From an uncultured Lachnospiraceae bacterium (GTDB lineage: Bacteria > Bacillota > Clostridia > Lachnospirales > Lachnospiraceae): DNA of 64,000 nucleotides. Both the position numbers and the translations under genes were made by a program. The notes below the pieces were generated by a model that was not told where the DNA came from, made no database searches, and saw only the letters and a list, made by a program, of their open reading frames with translations. The stretch is from NCBI GenBank assembly GCA_910578405.1, contig CAJTQO010000002.1, positions 47,760 to 111,759 on the forward strand, in the 5' to 3' direction. Each line of letters begins with the position of its first letter. Position 1 is the first letter of the stretch. Below, piece after piece: positions 16,918-25,114 of the stretch.

Positions 16918-18375
16918 ATGGTTACTTTTTTAATCTCATTGACCATACTGATTGTAGGTTATGCACTGTATGGCAAGCTTGTGGAAAAGGTGTTCTGCAT
17001 AGACGGGAGGAAGACGCCTGCGGTGGCCCATCCGGACGGGGTGGATTACGCGCCGATGAAAACATGGCGTTTATTTCTTGTCCAGTTGCTGAACATTGCA
17101 GGGCTTGGGCCTATTTTTGGCGCTTTGTCAGGGGCTTGTTGGGGGCCGCGGGTTTATTTGTGGATTGTGCTTGGGACAATTCTTGGAGGCGGAGTCCATG
17201 ATTTTTTGTCAGGAATGATGAGCGAACGGCATGACGGAGCATCCATTTCCGAAATAGTGGGTATTTATTTAGGAAAATTTATGCTTTTTGTCATGCGTAT
17301 CTTTTCCGTTGTGCTGTTGGTGTTAGTTGGCGTTAATTTTGCCAAGAACCCGGCGGCTTTGCTTGCGAAGCTGACGCCTGGCTGGATGAATGCTACTTTC
17401 TGGCTGGTAGTAGTTATGCTGTATTACCTGGTGGCTACGTTCCTTCCGATTGACAAGCTGATTGGAAAGCTGTATCCCATTTTTGGCGGTTGCCTGATTG
17501 TAATGGCAATTGGATTGATGGGCGTTATGTTGTTTAACGGGGATTACCGCGGGGCGATGCCGGAGCTTTGGGAGTATATCGGCGTAGAAGGCATGGGGCA
17601 TCCGGGCGGCACCCCCATTTGGGCGCAGATGTTTGTGACAGTTGCCTGCGGCGCGATTTCCGGGTTCCATGCGACGCAGTCTCCAATGGTAGCGCGCTGT
17701 ATGACGTCGGAACGGGAAGGGCGCACGGTTTTTTATGGCGCAATGGTAACAGAAGGCGTGATTGCTTTGATTTGGGCTGCGGCAGGCGTGACATTCTATG
17801 GCACAGTAGGTAATTTAAATGCGGCATTGGTAGACGGTTCAGCCAATGTGGTTTATGAAATCTGTACAAAGATGATGGGAACGATTGGCGGTATATTGGC
17901 CATGCTGGGCGTAATAGCTTGCCCGATTACTTCCGGAGACACAGCGTTTCGTTCTGCCCGGCTGACATTGTCAGACTGGCTGCATATTGATCAGAATGAT
18001 ATTAAGAAACGCGCGATGCTGACAATTCCGGTTTTGGGCGTTGGTGCATTGCTGACGCAGTGGGGCAACTTCGCGGTGCTTTGGAAATATTTTTCCTGGT
18101 CTAACCAGACATTGGCGATGATGGTGTTATGGGCCGGGGCAGTCTATCTGCATAGAAATGGTTTTCCTCCGATTGCGTGTTATATGTCTGCTCTGCCTGC
18201 AACTTTTATGTCTGCAGTTTCCATTACATATTTCTTCCAGGCTCCGGAATGCCTGAATTTATCTGCTGCAGTTGCATATCCGGTAGGCATTGTCTGTGCA
18301 GTTGTCTTTTTAGGGATTTTTGTATGGCGTGAGTGGACCGGGCATAAGGGGGATGTAAGGGTTACGGCATCGTAA
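16918..18375 (+). CDS. cstA: CstA-family carbon starvation transporter
   Basis: Polytopic membrane protein of 485 residues in the CstA/BtsT family, whose members import peptides or pyruvate under carbon limitation. Well-conserved family stretches include LLNIAGLGPIFGALSGACWG, GGGVHDFLSGMMS, ACGAISGFHATQSPM and the C-terminal WSNQTLA. It is shorter than E. coli CstA (about 700 residues), as is common in Clostridia, whose versions lack the C-terminal extension. The start at ATG 16918 follows GAGAGGGGTAGG; the frame opens further upstream inside the kinase gene. A good promoter lies before it and a terminator after it, so it is a single-gene unit. The substrate cannot be read from the sequence. 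Confidence 0.92.
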   Translation: MVTFLISLTILIVGYALYGKLVEKVFCIDGRKTPAVAHPDGVDYAPMKTWRLFLVQLLNIAGLGPIFGALSGACWGPRVYLWIVLGTILGGGVHDFLSGMMSERHDGASISEIVGIYLGKFMLFVMRIFSVVLLVLVGVNFAKNPAALLAKLTPGWMNATFWLVVVMLYYLVATFLPIDKLIGKLYPIFGGCLIVMAIGLMGVMLFNGDYRGAMPELWEYIGVEGMGHPGGTPIWAQMFVTVACGAISGFHATQSPMVARCMTSEREGRTVFYGAMVTEGVIALIWAAAGVTFYGTVGNLNAALVDGSANVVYEICTKMMGTIGGILAMLGVIACPITSGDTAFRSARLTLSDWLHIDQNDIKKRAMLTIPVLGVGALLTQWGNFAVLWKYFSWSNQTLAMMVLWAGAVYLHRNGFPPIACYMSALPATFMSAVSITYFFQAPECLNLSAAVAYPVGIVCAVVFLGIFVWREWTGHKGDVRVTAS

Positions 18376-18410
18376 TAGAAACGTTTAAGCGCATAGCAGC
18401 CATAACAAAA

Positions 18411-18452
18411 GGCAGCGGATTTGGGAGTTTCCGGATTCGCTGCCGTTCTTTA
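18411..18452 (+). terminator. Terminator after cstA-like gene
   Basis: GGCAGCG and CGCTGCC form the base of a hairpin (18411-18444) with extra pairing inside, followed by GTTCTTT. It is convergent with the chemoreceptor gene on the other strand. Confidence 0.65.
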
Positions 18453-18566
18453 TGATAGACTTATATGGTTTCGTTGCGTAGTTTCGTTTTTTGTCCGCTT
18501 TTTATTAGAGCCAGCAAACGCATTCATTGGGAATGTGGCAATTATTTAAAGCGACGGATAGGGGCG

Positions 18567-20600
18567 TTATTGACAAAGTTGGAATCTCTGCACCATCCGG
18601 TTTAAAGTTTCCGCCTGTGAGGCCAGTTCTTCTGAGGTTGCGGAAGTTTCCTGGGAAGCAGCGGAATTGTCCTGTATTCCATGGGCGATTTCCTCTATCC
18701 CGGTACGGATCTGTTTCATATTTTCCGCTTGGACAGCCGCATTTTCCGCCGTATCCTGAATCATTTGATTTACATGCCCTACAGCGTTTACCGATTCTTT
18801 CAGGGAACTCATGGCTCCATCGGCAATCAGGTTCCCCTTACTGATTTCATCTATGGAAATTTCTATCAGCTCTTTTGTGGTGCTGGCTGCTTTAGAGCTT
18901 TCTAACGCCAGCTTCCCGATTTCATCCGCCACTACTGCAAAACCTCTTCCTGCATCTCCGGCACGGGCTGCTTCTATCGCGGCATTTAATGACAGGAGGT
19001 TGGTTTGGGATGCAATGTCCTCTATGGTCTGGATAATCCCTACAACTTGCTGGGAAGTTTGGTGGATTTTATCCATGGCATCCATCATCATTTTCATCTT
19101 TTCCTGGTTCTGTTCAATCATTGCTGTAGCCTGTGCAGTTGCTTTTGCGGAAGCTTCGGTGTCTTTAAGGCTGTCCTGCACTTGCTCAGCAACCGTATTT
19201 GTGGTGGCGGCAAGCTGTTCTATGGCAGCGGCTTGCGTTTCTGCGCCCTCTGCCAGTACCTGAGAAGCGGAGGCAAGTTCAGAAGCGCCGATGGACACCC
19301 GTTCGGACGTATCATTGATGCCTAACATAACTTGATTCATGGAATCGGATATATTGAGCAGCGCGGCTTTAATTTTCTGGAATTCCCCAGCGTAGTCATT
19401 TTTTAAGTCAATGCTCAATTTTCCGTCTGCAATTTGCGCCAGTACATCAGATGTTTCATCTATATAGACAATATATTCCTTTAAACGGTCTACGGTTTTT
19501 TTGAAGGACTTGCCAAGCTCACCGATTTCATCTTCATTTATAATATGGAGTTCCACGTCCAGATTTCCGGCGGCAAGCTGTTGGGCCGTATGGTTCAAAT
19601 CCAGGATTGGCTTAATCAGGTTTGCAGTGCTTTTACGAATGCTGAATGCAATCAGAACGATGCCAGCGGTAAAGATTAAGGCCAGGCCAATGACCATCGC
19701 AATAAGCACAGCGTAATATTCAGAAGCGGGCAGGTTGCTGAGTACAATGTAACCGGTGTCCCCTGCCGGTTTTAATGCTCCGTATTTTGTGCCGCCATCC
19801 ACTTTATATTTCAGGAATTCTTCCTTGTTTGCCAAAATGGCGTCTTTTACATTTTGGGAGATATTCACATCCTGTATGTTTTTTTGGATCATATCATCCT
19901 GCGGATGGTAGAGTAAGGTTCCGCTTTCCGATAAAAGCAGGATATAACCGTTTCTGCCTATTTTGTATTCGCTCATGACGTTTGTCATATGATCCAGGGA
20001 AATATCCATGCCCACTGCGCCAAGGGCAGTCCCCGTAGCTTCATCGTAAACCGGGGCTGCTGCGCTTAAAATCATCTTTCCCGTAGATGAATCAATGTAT
20101 GGCTCTGTCAGGATAGGCTCCTTTGCAGCGATGCAAGGATACCAGGCGCGGCCCGTAATATCCCAGCCGTCTTCGCTTGTGAAGCCGTCAGACTGTGTCA
20201 ATATACTGGAATCCAGGTCAGAAATCCACACTGCCATTACATTTTCGGAATCGGTATTGGCAATATGGATTAGGTTATCCATTACGGTTTCCATTTTTTC
20301 CGCATCCCATATATCATCGCCGGGAGTCGTTTCCATCATAACCTCTCTGATTTCCGGATTGGCGGCGAGCTGTTCCGCGCTTCGTGTATACTGCTCCAGG
20401 AATCCGGTCAGTTGGTTTGCGGCTGCGTTGGATTCCAGAGTAAGTTCTTTTTCCTTTGATGTAATAATCAGCCATCCTGCCATACAGATTGCCACTACTG
20501 CGGTAAGGAGAAGTACGAAAATAACGCTCCCGCCAATCTGCTGAAGGATTTCCTTAGCGATGCTTTTTTTTGAATGAATTTTTTGTTCCTGCTGCTTCAT
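18567..20600 (-). CDS. Methyl-accepting chemotaxis protein with dCache sensor
   Basis: Transmembrane chemoreceptor of 677 residues. It has one membrane helix at about residues 20-45, an extracellular dCache domain (about 50-290), a second helix (about 295-320), HAMP, and the cytoplasmic signalling hairpin centred on the tip IEDIASQTNLLSLNAAIEAA. The sensor contains GRAWYPCI, TEPYID and GMDISLD, which fit the R-x-W-Y...Y...D pattern of amino-acid-binding dCache domains, so an amino acid or amine ligand is plausible. The start ATG at 20600 follows AAGGAGG, with a good promoter upstream. No C-terminal CheR-tether pentapeptide is seen (it ends RFQLCQ). Expected partners are CheW and CheA, neither complete in this window. 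Confidence 0.95.
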   Translation of the reverse strand: MKQQEQKIHSKKSIAKEILQQIGGSVIFVLLLTAVVAICMAGWLIITSKEKELTLESNAAANQLTGFLEQYTRSAEQLAANPEIREVMMETTPGDDIWDAEKMETVMDNLIHIANTDSENVMAVWISDLDSSILTQSDGFTSEDGWDITGRAWYPCIAAKEPILTEPYIDSSTGKMILSAAAPVYDEATGTALGAVGMDISLDHMTNVMSEYKIGRNGYILLLSESGTLLYHPQDDMIQKNIQDVNISQNVKDAILANKEEFLKYKVDGGTKYGALKPAGDTGYIVLSNLPASEYYAVLIAMVIGLALIFTAGIVLIAFSIRKSTANLIKPILDLNHTAQQLAAGNLDVELHIINEDEIGELGKSFKKTVDRLKEYIVYIDETSDVLAQIADGKLSIDLKNDYAGEFQKIKAALLNISDSMNQVMLGINDTSERVSIGASELASASQVLAEGAETQAAAIEQLAATTNTVAEQVQDSLKDTEASAKATAQATAMIEQNQEKMKMMMDAMDKIHQTSQQVVGIIQTIEDIASQTNLLSLNAAIEAARAGDAGRGFAVVADEIGKLALESSKAASTTKELIEISIDEISKGNLIADGAMSSLKESVNAVGHVNQMIQDTAENAAVQAENMKQIRTGIEEIAHGIQDNSAASQETSATSEELASQAETLNRMVQRFQLCQ

Positions 20601-20639
20601 GATAAGCCTCCTTGTGCATTTTCCCCGTTCTATACTTTT

Positions 20640-20668
20640 ATTGTATCGCTAATTTCTTTTTAATACAA
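20640..20668 (-). promoter_or_regulatory. Sigma-A promoter of the dCache chemoreceptor gene
   Basis: Read on the minus strand, TTGTAT and TACAAT are 17 bases apart, ending about 40 bases before the start codon. No sigma-D (flagellar-type TAAA/GCCGATAA) promoter is seen. Confidence 0.7.
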
Positions 20669-20900
20669 TAAAAATTTATAATTTTTTTAGAAATACAAGT
20701 TGCTTTTTGTTGAAATTGCTTTATAAATGCACAAGGAAGACAGAACGGTGATTTAATTCCACTGTTACATCCAGTCAGGGATTAGAGTTCTTATTTATAT
20801 GGTTCGTGCCAATGTAAGGCAAAATTTCGACATCCATATGGCGTCTCAAATTCCAATATTAATGCGGCAATGGCAAAGGCAGACGGAGCGGAGTCTAATT

Positions 20901-21209
20901 TCATAATAAATAGTTATTTTCTTTGTCAGCGACTTGCAGGGCTGAAAGGATATAGGTTGCGAAGCCTTCCATGACAAGCGGTTCCAGTTTACAGAGGGCT
21001 TCCGCTTCCTCATAGCTTTCGGTTTTGAAGATAACCATGCCGGCAACGCCAGGATAACCTTTGAACGGGCCGCAGAGTTCTATTTTTCCTTCCGCATCCA
21101 GTTTCCTCAAATTTTCCACATGCCTTTCAATGACGGCCTTTGTGACTTTGTTATATGTTTTTCCTTTTTTAATGGTCATAACATATAACCATTTTTCTGT
21201 ATTTCCCAT
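20901..21209 (-). CDS. YciI family protein
   Basis: Small dimeric ferredoxin-fold protein of 102 residues in the YciI (YCII) family. The helix ERHVENLRKLDAEGKI, followed by ELCGPF and a GMVIF strand, matches the family, whose conserved His and Asp form a putative active site; the function is mostly unknown. The start is the ATG at 21209, preceded by a strong AGGAGG six bases upstream; the frame runs further 5' without similarity. It stands alone between the chemoreceptor gene and a region of decayed mobile DNA. Confidence 0.85.
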   Translation of the reverse strand: MGNTEKWLYVMTIKKGKTYNKVTKAVIERHVENLRKLDAEGKIELCGPFKGYPGVAGMVIFKTESYEEAEALCKLEPLVMEGFATYILSALQVADKENNYLL

Positions 21210-21738
21210 AGGTTTTCCTCCTGTCAAATGAATTGTTTTCAATTTGCGGCTGTTTTGTCTGCTTTGTGCAAAAGGTTTTATGCTTACTCCAGGATGGCCA
21301 AAGGGCGTCTGGAGCAAAAGCATTCTCTGTGACAGCCGCGTTTTATGGCACAAATATATCATAACATATCTAATGTGACAGAAAGCTGTCGCATTAAAAT
21401 ATTTTGTGAATACATATTATGGCAAGATATGTAAAATAACAAAAGCAGGACGTTGCATGGGAGGGATAAGGCAGACATACAGCAGTTAAAAGCCTTATAT
21501 CGAAAAGACATTTTATTTTAGAAATGGTAAGATAAAAAACTGAAAATATGCTATAATTTTTTATTCTAAAGATAAAGCCGTGGAAATTATCCGCAAGGAG
21601 GTTACTGACAGCATTATGAGAAGGAGGATGTTCAGGCTTCTGGTTTTAATTCCGGAGAAAAAACACTCCGCCTTGCCCAAAAGTCCATGAACTGCCGGAA
21701 TATAGAGAAAATAATGGATTCATAGCCAAAATAAACCT

Positions 21739-21837
21739 GTCGGGCAGTTTGACATTTACAATTACCTGAAAACAGAACTGGTAAAACAGGGGATTCCGGC
21801 AGAGGACTGGAAGGCCATTAATGCCCAATGCAGTTAA
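21739..21837 (+). pseudogene. Possible helicase fragment of a decayed integrative element
   Basis: A short open stretch reads FDIYNYLKTELVKQGIPAED before a stop. It resembles the start of the C-terminal helicase domain in the very large SNF2/methylase-type proteins of conjugative elements, where a phrase like FDVYxDIxxKLIxxGIPxEE is usual. The piece is about 30 codons and in a different frame from the integrase fragment that follows. The assignment is from memory of the motif and is weak by itself; its place next to an integrase relic supports it. Confidence 0.35.
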
Positions 21838-22047
21838 TAACGTGATTTACAATGTTATAGATGCATATAATAAGGAAGAAGAGGGAAAAGCCAGGAAAGA
21901 ACACCGCAAGGCAGAACTTCTCCCGAAAATCTCAGCCCACAATTTACGTCATACAGCATGCAGTAATATGGCAAACAGGGTATGAATATCAAAGCATTGC
22001 AGTATCTGATGGGACATGCGCACAGTGATGTAAAGGGTAAAGTATGA
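21821..22047 (+). pseudogene. Truncated, frameshifted tyrosine recombinase (integrase)
   Basis: The C-terminal part of a Tn916-type integrase can be read across a frameshift at about 21980. The first frame has LLPKISAHNLRHTACSNMA (the active-site Arg and His box), and the second has MNIKALQYLMGHAHSDV (the second His). The reading stops before the catalytic Tyr that should follow in a V-Y-x-H motif, and the N-terminal two thirds are missing. It cannot be active. It marks an old integration event between yciI and clpB. Confidence 0.8.
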
Positions 22048-22171
22048 ATCACAGCAGACTGCAAAAGAAAGAGAAATAGAAGAAAATTGATTTATCAGAT
22101 TTACAAGGGAAAAAAGCATAGATAGCCAGAAACGCTATAAAATCAACACTTTATAAAATTTTCACACAATA

Positions 22172-22198
22172 TTAGCGCTCATCTCTTGACAGTGCTAA
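22172..22198 (+). promoter_or_regulatory. CIRCE element (HrcA operator)
   Basis: TTAGCGCTC, nine bases, then CAGTGCTAA: this differs by one base in each arm from the consensus TTAGCACTC-N9-GAGTGCTAA. It overlaps the -35 box of the clpB promoter, so HrcA binding would block RNA polymerase and be lifted on heat shock. Confidence 0.9.
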
Positions 22199-22214
22199 TA
22201 ACAAGTGTTATATT
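22186..22214 (+). promoter_or_regulatory. Sigma-A promoter of clpB
   Basis: A perfect TTGACA and TATATT are 17 bases apart. The -35 box lies inside the CIRCE spacer and right arm. The start codon is about 100 bases downstream. Confidence 0.85.
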
Positions 22215-22317
22215 CATCATAGAACAAAGCAAAAGAATAGTTCAAAAACAAAACACAGAGTAACAGGGAACTGGAAAGGGCAGTTGCGGTACTGGAAGAG
22301 AGATAGGAGGCAGCGCT

Positions 22318-24906
22318 ATGAATATTTCAAAATTTACACAAAAGTCCATGCAGGCAGTGGAAAGGTGCGAGAAGCTTGCATATGAGTATGGTAATCAGGA
22401 AATAGAACAGGAACATTTGCTTTATAGTCTTTTGACAATAGAGGACAGCCTAATCTTAAAATTAATAGAGAAAATGGAAATCCAGAAAGAGCATTTTGTA
22501 AACCGGGCGGAGAGCGCAGTGCGCAAACGGGTGAAAGTACAGGGCGGACAGGTTTATGTCGGTAAGGATTTGAATAAGACGCTGGTCAGCGCAGAAGATG
22601 AAGCCAGACAGTTAGGCGATGAATATGTATCGGTGGAGCATTTATTCCTTTCTATGCTCAAGGGTCCGAACCGCGAGCTGAAGGAGATTTTCCGGGAATA
22701 TGGCATCACAAGGGAACGCTTCCTGCAGGCATTGTCTACGGTGCGGGGGAACCAAAGAGTGACGTCCGACAACCCGGAAGCAACCTATGATACACTGGAA
22801 AAGTATGGGCAGGATCTGGTGGAAAGGGCAAGGAACCAGAAATTGGATCCGGTTATTGGCAGGGATAACGAAATTCGTAATGTTATCCGCATCCTGTCCA
22901 GGAAAACCAAAAATAACCCGGTGCTGATTGGAGAACCAGGCGTTGGCAAAACAGCAGTGGTGGAAGGGCTGGCCCAGCGCATTGTGCGCGGGGATGTGCC
23001 GCAGGGACTGAAAGAAAAGAAGATTTTTGCATTGGATATGGGAGCGTTGGTGGCAGGCGCTAAGTACCGGGGCGAATTCGAAGAGCGTTTGAAAGCGGTG
23101 TTGGAGGATGTGAAAAACAGCGATGGACAAATTATCCTGTTTATTGATGAGCTTCATACGATTGTAGGGGCGGGCAAGACAGACGGCGCGCTGGATGCAG
23201 GCAATATGTTAAAGCCCATGTTAGCCAGAGGAGAACTGCATTGCATTGGCGCCACCACCTTGGATGAGTACCGTCAGTACATTGAAAAGGATGCGGCTTT
23301 AGAGCGGAGGTTTCAGCCGGTTTTGGTGGAAGAGCCTACGGTGGAGGATACCATCTCCATTTTGCGAGGGTTAAAAGAGCGGTATGAGGTATACCATGGG
23401 GTGAAAATCATGGACAACGCATTGGTTAGCGCGGCGATGCTTTCCAACCGTTATATTTCCGACCGTTTCCTTCCGGATAAAGCCATTGACCTGGTGGATG
23501 AGGCATGTGCATTGATTAAGACGGAACTGGATTCCATGCCGACGGAACTGGATGAACTGCAGCGGAAAATCATGCAGATGGAAATAGAAGAAGCGGCGCT
23601 GAAGAAGGAAGACGACAGGCTGAGCCAGGAAAGGCTGACAATATTGCAAAAGGAACTGGCGGAGCTGAAAGAGGAATTTAATAACCGTAAGGCGCAGTGG
23701 GATAATGAAAAAGCTTCTGTGGATAAGCTGTCCAGGATGCGGGAGGAAATAGACGCCATCAACAGCGAAATCCAGATTGCCCAGAGGGAAGGGGATTTGG
23801 AAAAAGCGGCGGAACTTAGTTACGGGAAGCTTCCGGCATTGAAAAAGCAGTTGGAAATTGAGGAAGAAAAAGTGCGAAGCAGTGACCTGTCGTTGGTGCA
23901 TGAAAGCGTAAGCGATGAGGAAATCGCAAAAATTATTTCCAGATGGACAGGGATTCCGGTGGCAAAATTGACAGAAAGCGAAAGAAACAAAACGCTGCAT
24001 CTGGATGAGCAGCTGCATAAGCGGGTGATTGGGCAGGAGGAAGGCGTTACTAAAGTAACGGAGGCCATCATTCGTTCCAAAGCAGGCATCAAAGACCCTA
24101 CCAAGCCTATTGGCTCCTTTCTATTCCTTGGCCCGACTGGTGTGGGGAAAACAGAGCTGGCCAAAGCGCTGGCAGCGTCCCTGTTTGATGATGAGAACAA
24201 TATGGTACGGATTGATATGAGCGAATATATGGAGAAATATTCGGTTTCCCGCCTGATTGGAGCGCCTCCGGGATATGTAGGCTATGAAGAAGGAGGCCAG
24301 TTGACGGAAGCGGTGCGCAGGAAGCCATATTCCGTAGTGTTGTTTGATGAGATAGAGAAAGCGCATCCGGATGTGTTCAACGTACTTTTGCAGGTTTTGG
24401 ATGATGGACGGATAACGGATTCCCAGGGCCGGACGGTGGATTTTAAGAATACTATTCTGATTATGACTTCCAATATTGGCGCTGGCTATCTGTTGGAAGG
24501 GATTGATGCAAATGGCGGTATCAAAGAGGAGGCTGAAAAGCAGGTGATGGAGGAGCTGCGTGTTCACTTCCGCCCGGAATTCTTAAACCGGTTGGATGAG
24601 ACGATTTTATTCCGTCCTTTGACCAAAGAAAATATTGGAGGGATTATCCGGTTGATTGTAGCGGACTTAAACCGCCGCCTGGCGGACAGGGAGCTTTGCA
24701 TTGAGCTTTTGCCGGAAGCGGAAGCTTACATCGTAGATCATGCCTATGATCCGGTTTATGGCGCAAGGCCCTTGAAGCGCTATATACAGAAATATGTAGA
24801 AACACTGTCTGCCAAGCTTATCCTGGCCGATGAAGTAGGCGCCAAGGATGTGATAGAGATTATTTTGGAAAATGGGAAACTGGCAGCCAAACGTAGGGAA
24901 ATGTGA
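22318..24906 (+). CDS. clpB: ClpB disaggregase
   Basis: Hsp100 ATPase that pulls polypeptides out of aggregates together with DnaK. At 862 residues it has normal ClpB length. The N-terminal repeat domain occupies about 1-145. The first AAA+ module has Walker A GEPGVGKT and Walker B LFIDELHT. The long coiled-coil M domain (about 410-520, rich in Glu/Lys with EELDELQRK-type heptads) separates ClpB from ClpC. The second module has GPTGVGKTELAK and the arginine-finger region. No ClpP-binding loop is evident. The start ATG 22318 follows GATAGGAGGCAG. It is a single gene under a CIRCE-controlled promoter, so it belongs to the HrcA regulon. Confidence 0.96.
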   Translation: MNISKFTQKSMQAVERCEKLAYEYGNQEIEQEHLLYSLLTIEDSLILKLIEKMEIQKEHFVNRAESAVRKRVKVQGGQVYVGKDLNKTLVSAEDEARQLGDEYVSVEHLFLSMLKGPNRELKEIFREYGITRERFLQALSTVRGNQRVTSDNPEATYDTLEKYGQDLVERARNQKLDPVIGRDNEIRNVIRILSRKTKNNPVLIGEPGVGKTAVVEGLAQRIVRGDVPQGLKEKKIFALDMGALVAGAKYRGEFEERLKAVLEDVKNSDGQIILFIDELHTIVGAGKTDGALDAGNMLKPMLARGELHCIGATTLDEYRQYIEKDAALERRFQPVLVEEPTVEDTISILRGLKERYEVYHGVKIMDNALVSAAMLSNRYISDRFLPDKAIDLVDEACALIKTELDSMPTELDELQRKIMQMEIEEAALKKEDDRLSQERLTILQKELAELKEEFNNRKAQWDNEKASVDKLSRMREEIDAINSEIQIAQREGDLEKAAELSYGKLPALKKQLEIEEEKVRSSDLSLVHESVSDEEIAKIISRWTGIPVAKLTESERNKTLHLDEQLHKRVIGQEEGVTKVTEAIIRSKAGIKDPTKPIGSFLFLGPTGVGKTELAKALAASLFDDENNMVRIDMSEYMEKYSVSRLIGAPPGYVGYEEGGQLTEAVRRKPYSVVLFDEIEKAHPDVFNVLLQVLDDGRITDSQGRTVDFKNTILIMTSNIGAGYLLEGIDANGGIKEEAEKQVMEELRVHFRPEFLNRLDETILFRPLTKENIGGIIRLIVADLNRRLADRELCIELLPEAEAYIVDHAYDPVYGARPLKRYIQKYVETLSAKLILADEVGAKDVIEIILENGKLAAKRREM

Positions 24907-24940
24907 CAGAAGAATTTGCCTTTAGAATAGGAGAAAAAAG

Positions 24941-25114
24941 ATGACGCCAAAGGAACCGGCAATGTTGCTAAGTTTTGTTAATTTGAAACTTCGGGACTAT
25001 TATAATAGTTTGGAGAGGATGTGTGAGGAGATGGATTTGGACAGTGCGGAAATAGAAGAAAAGCTGGCTACCATCAATTACCATTATGATAAGGAGAGAA
25101 ACCAATTTGTCTGA
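24941..25114 (+). CDS. DUF4250 small protein
   Basis: A 57-residue protein, MTPKEPAMLLSFVNLKLRDY through to KERNQFV. It matches DUF4250, a small family widespread in Clostridia and other anaerobes with the pattern LPxDPxMLLSxxNxKLRD and an ending near ERNQFV. The function is unknown. The start ATG 24941 follows AATAGGAGAAAAA. It lies 35 bases after clpB and its stop overlaps the next gene's start, so translation may be coupled. Confidence 0.85.
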   Translation: MTPKEPAMLLSFVNLKLRDYYNSLERMCEEMDLDSAEIEEKLATINYHYDKERNQFV

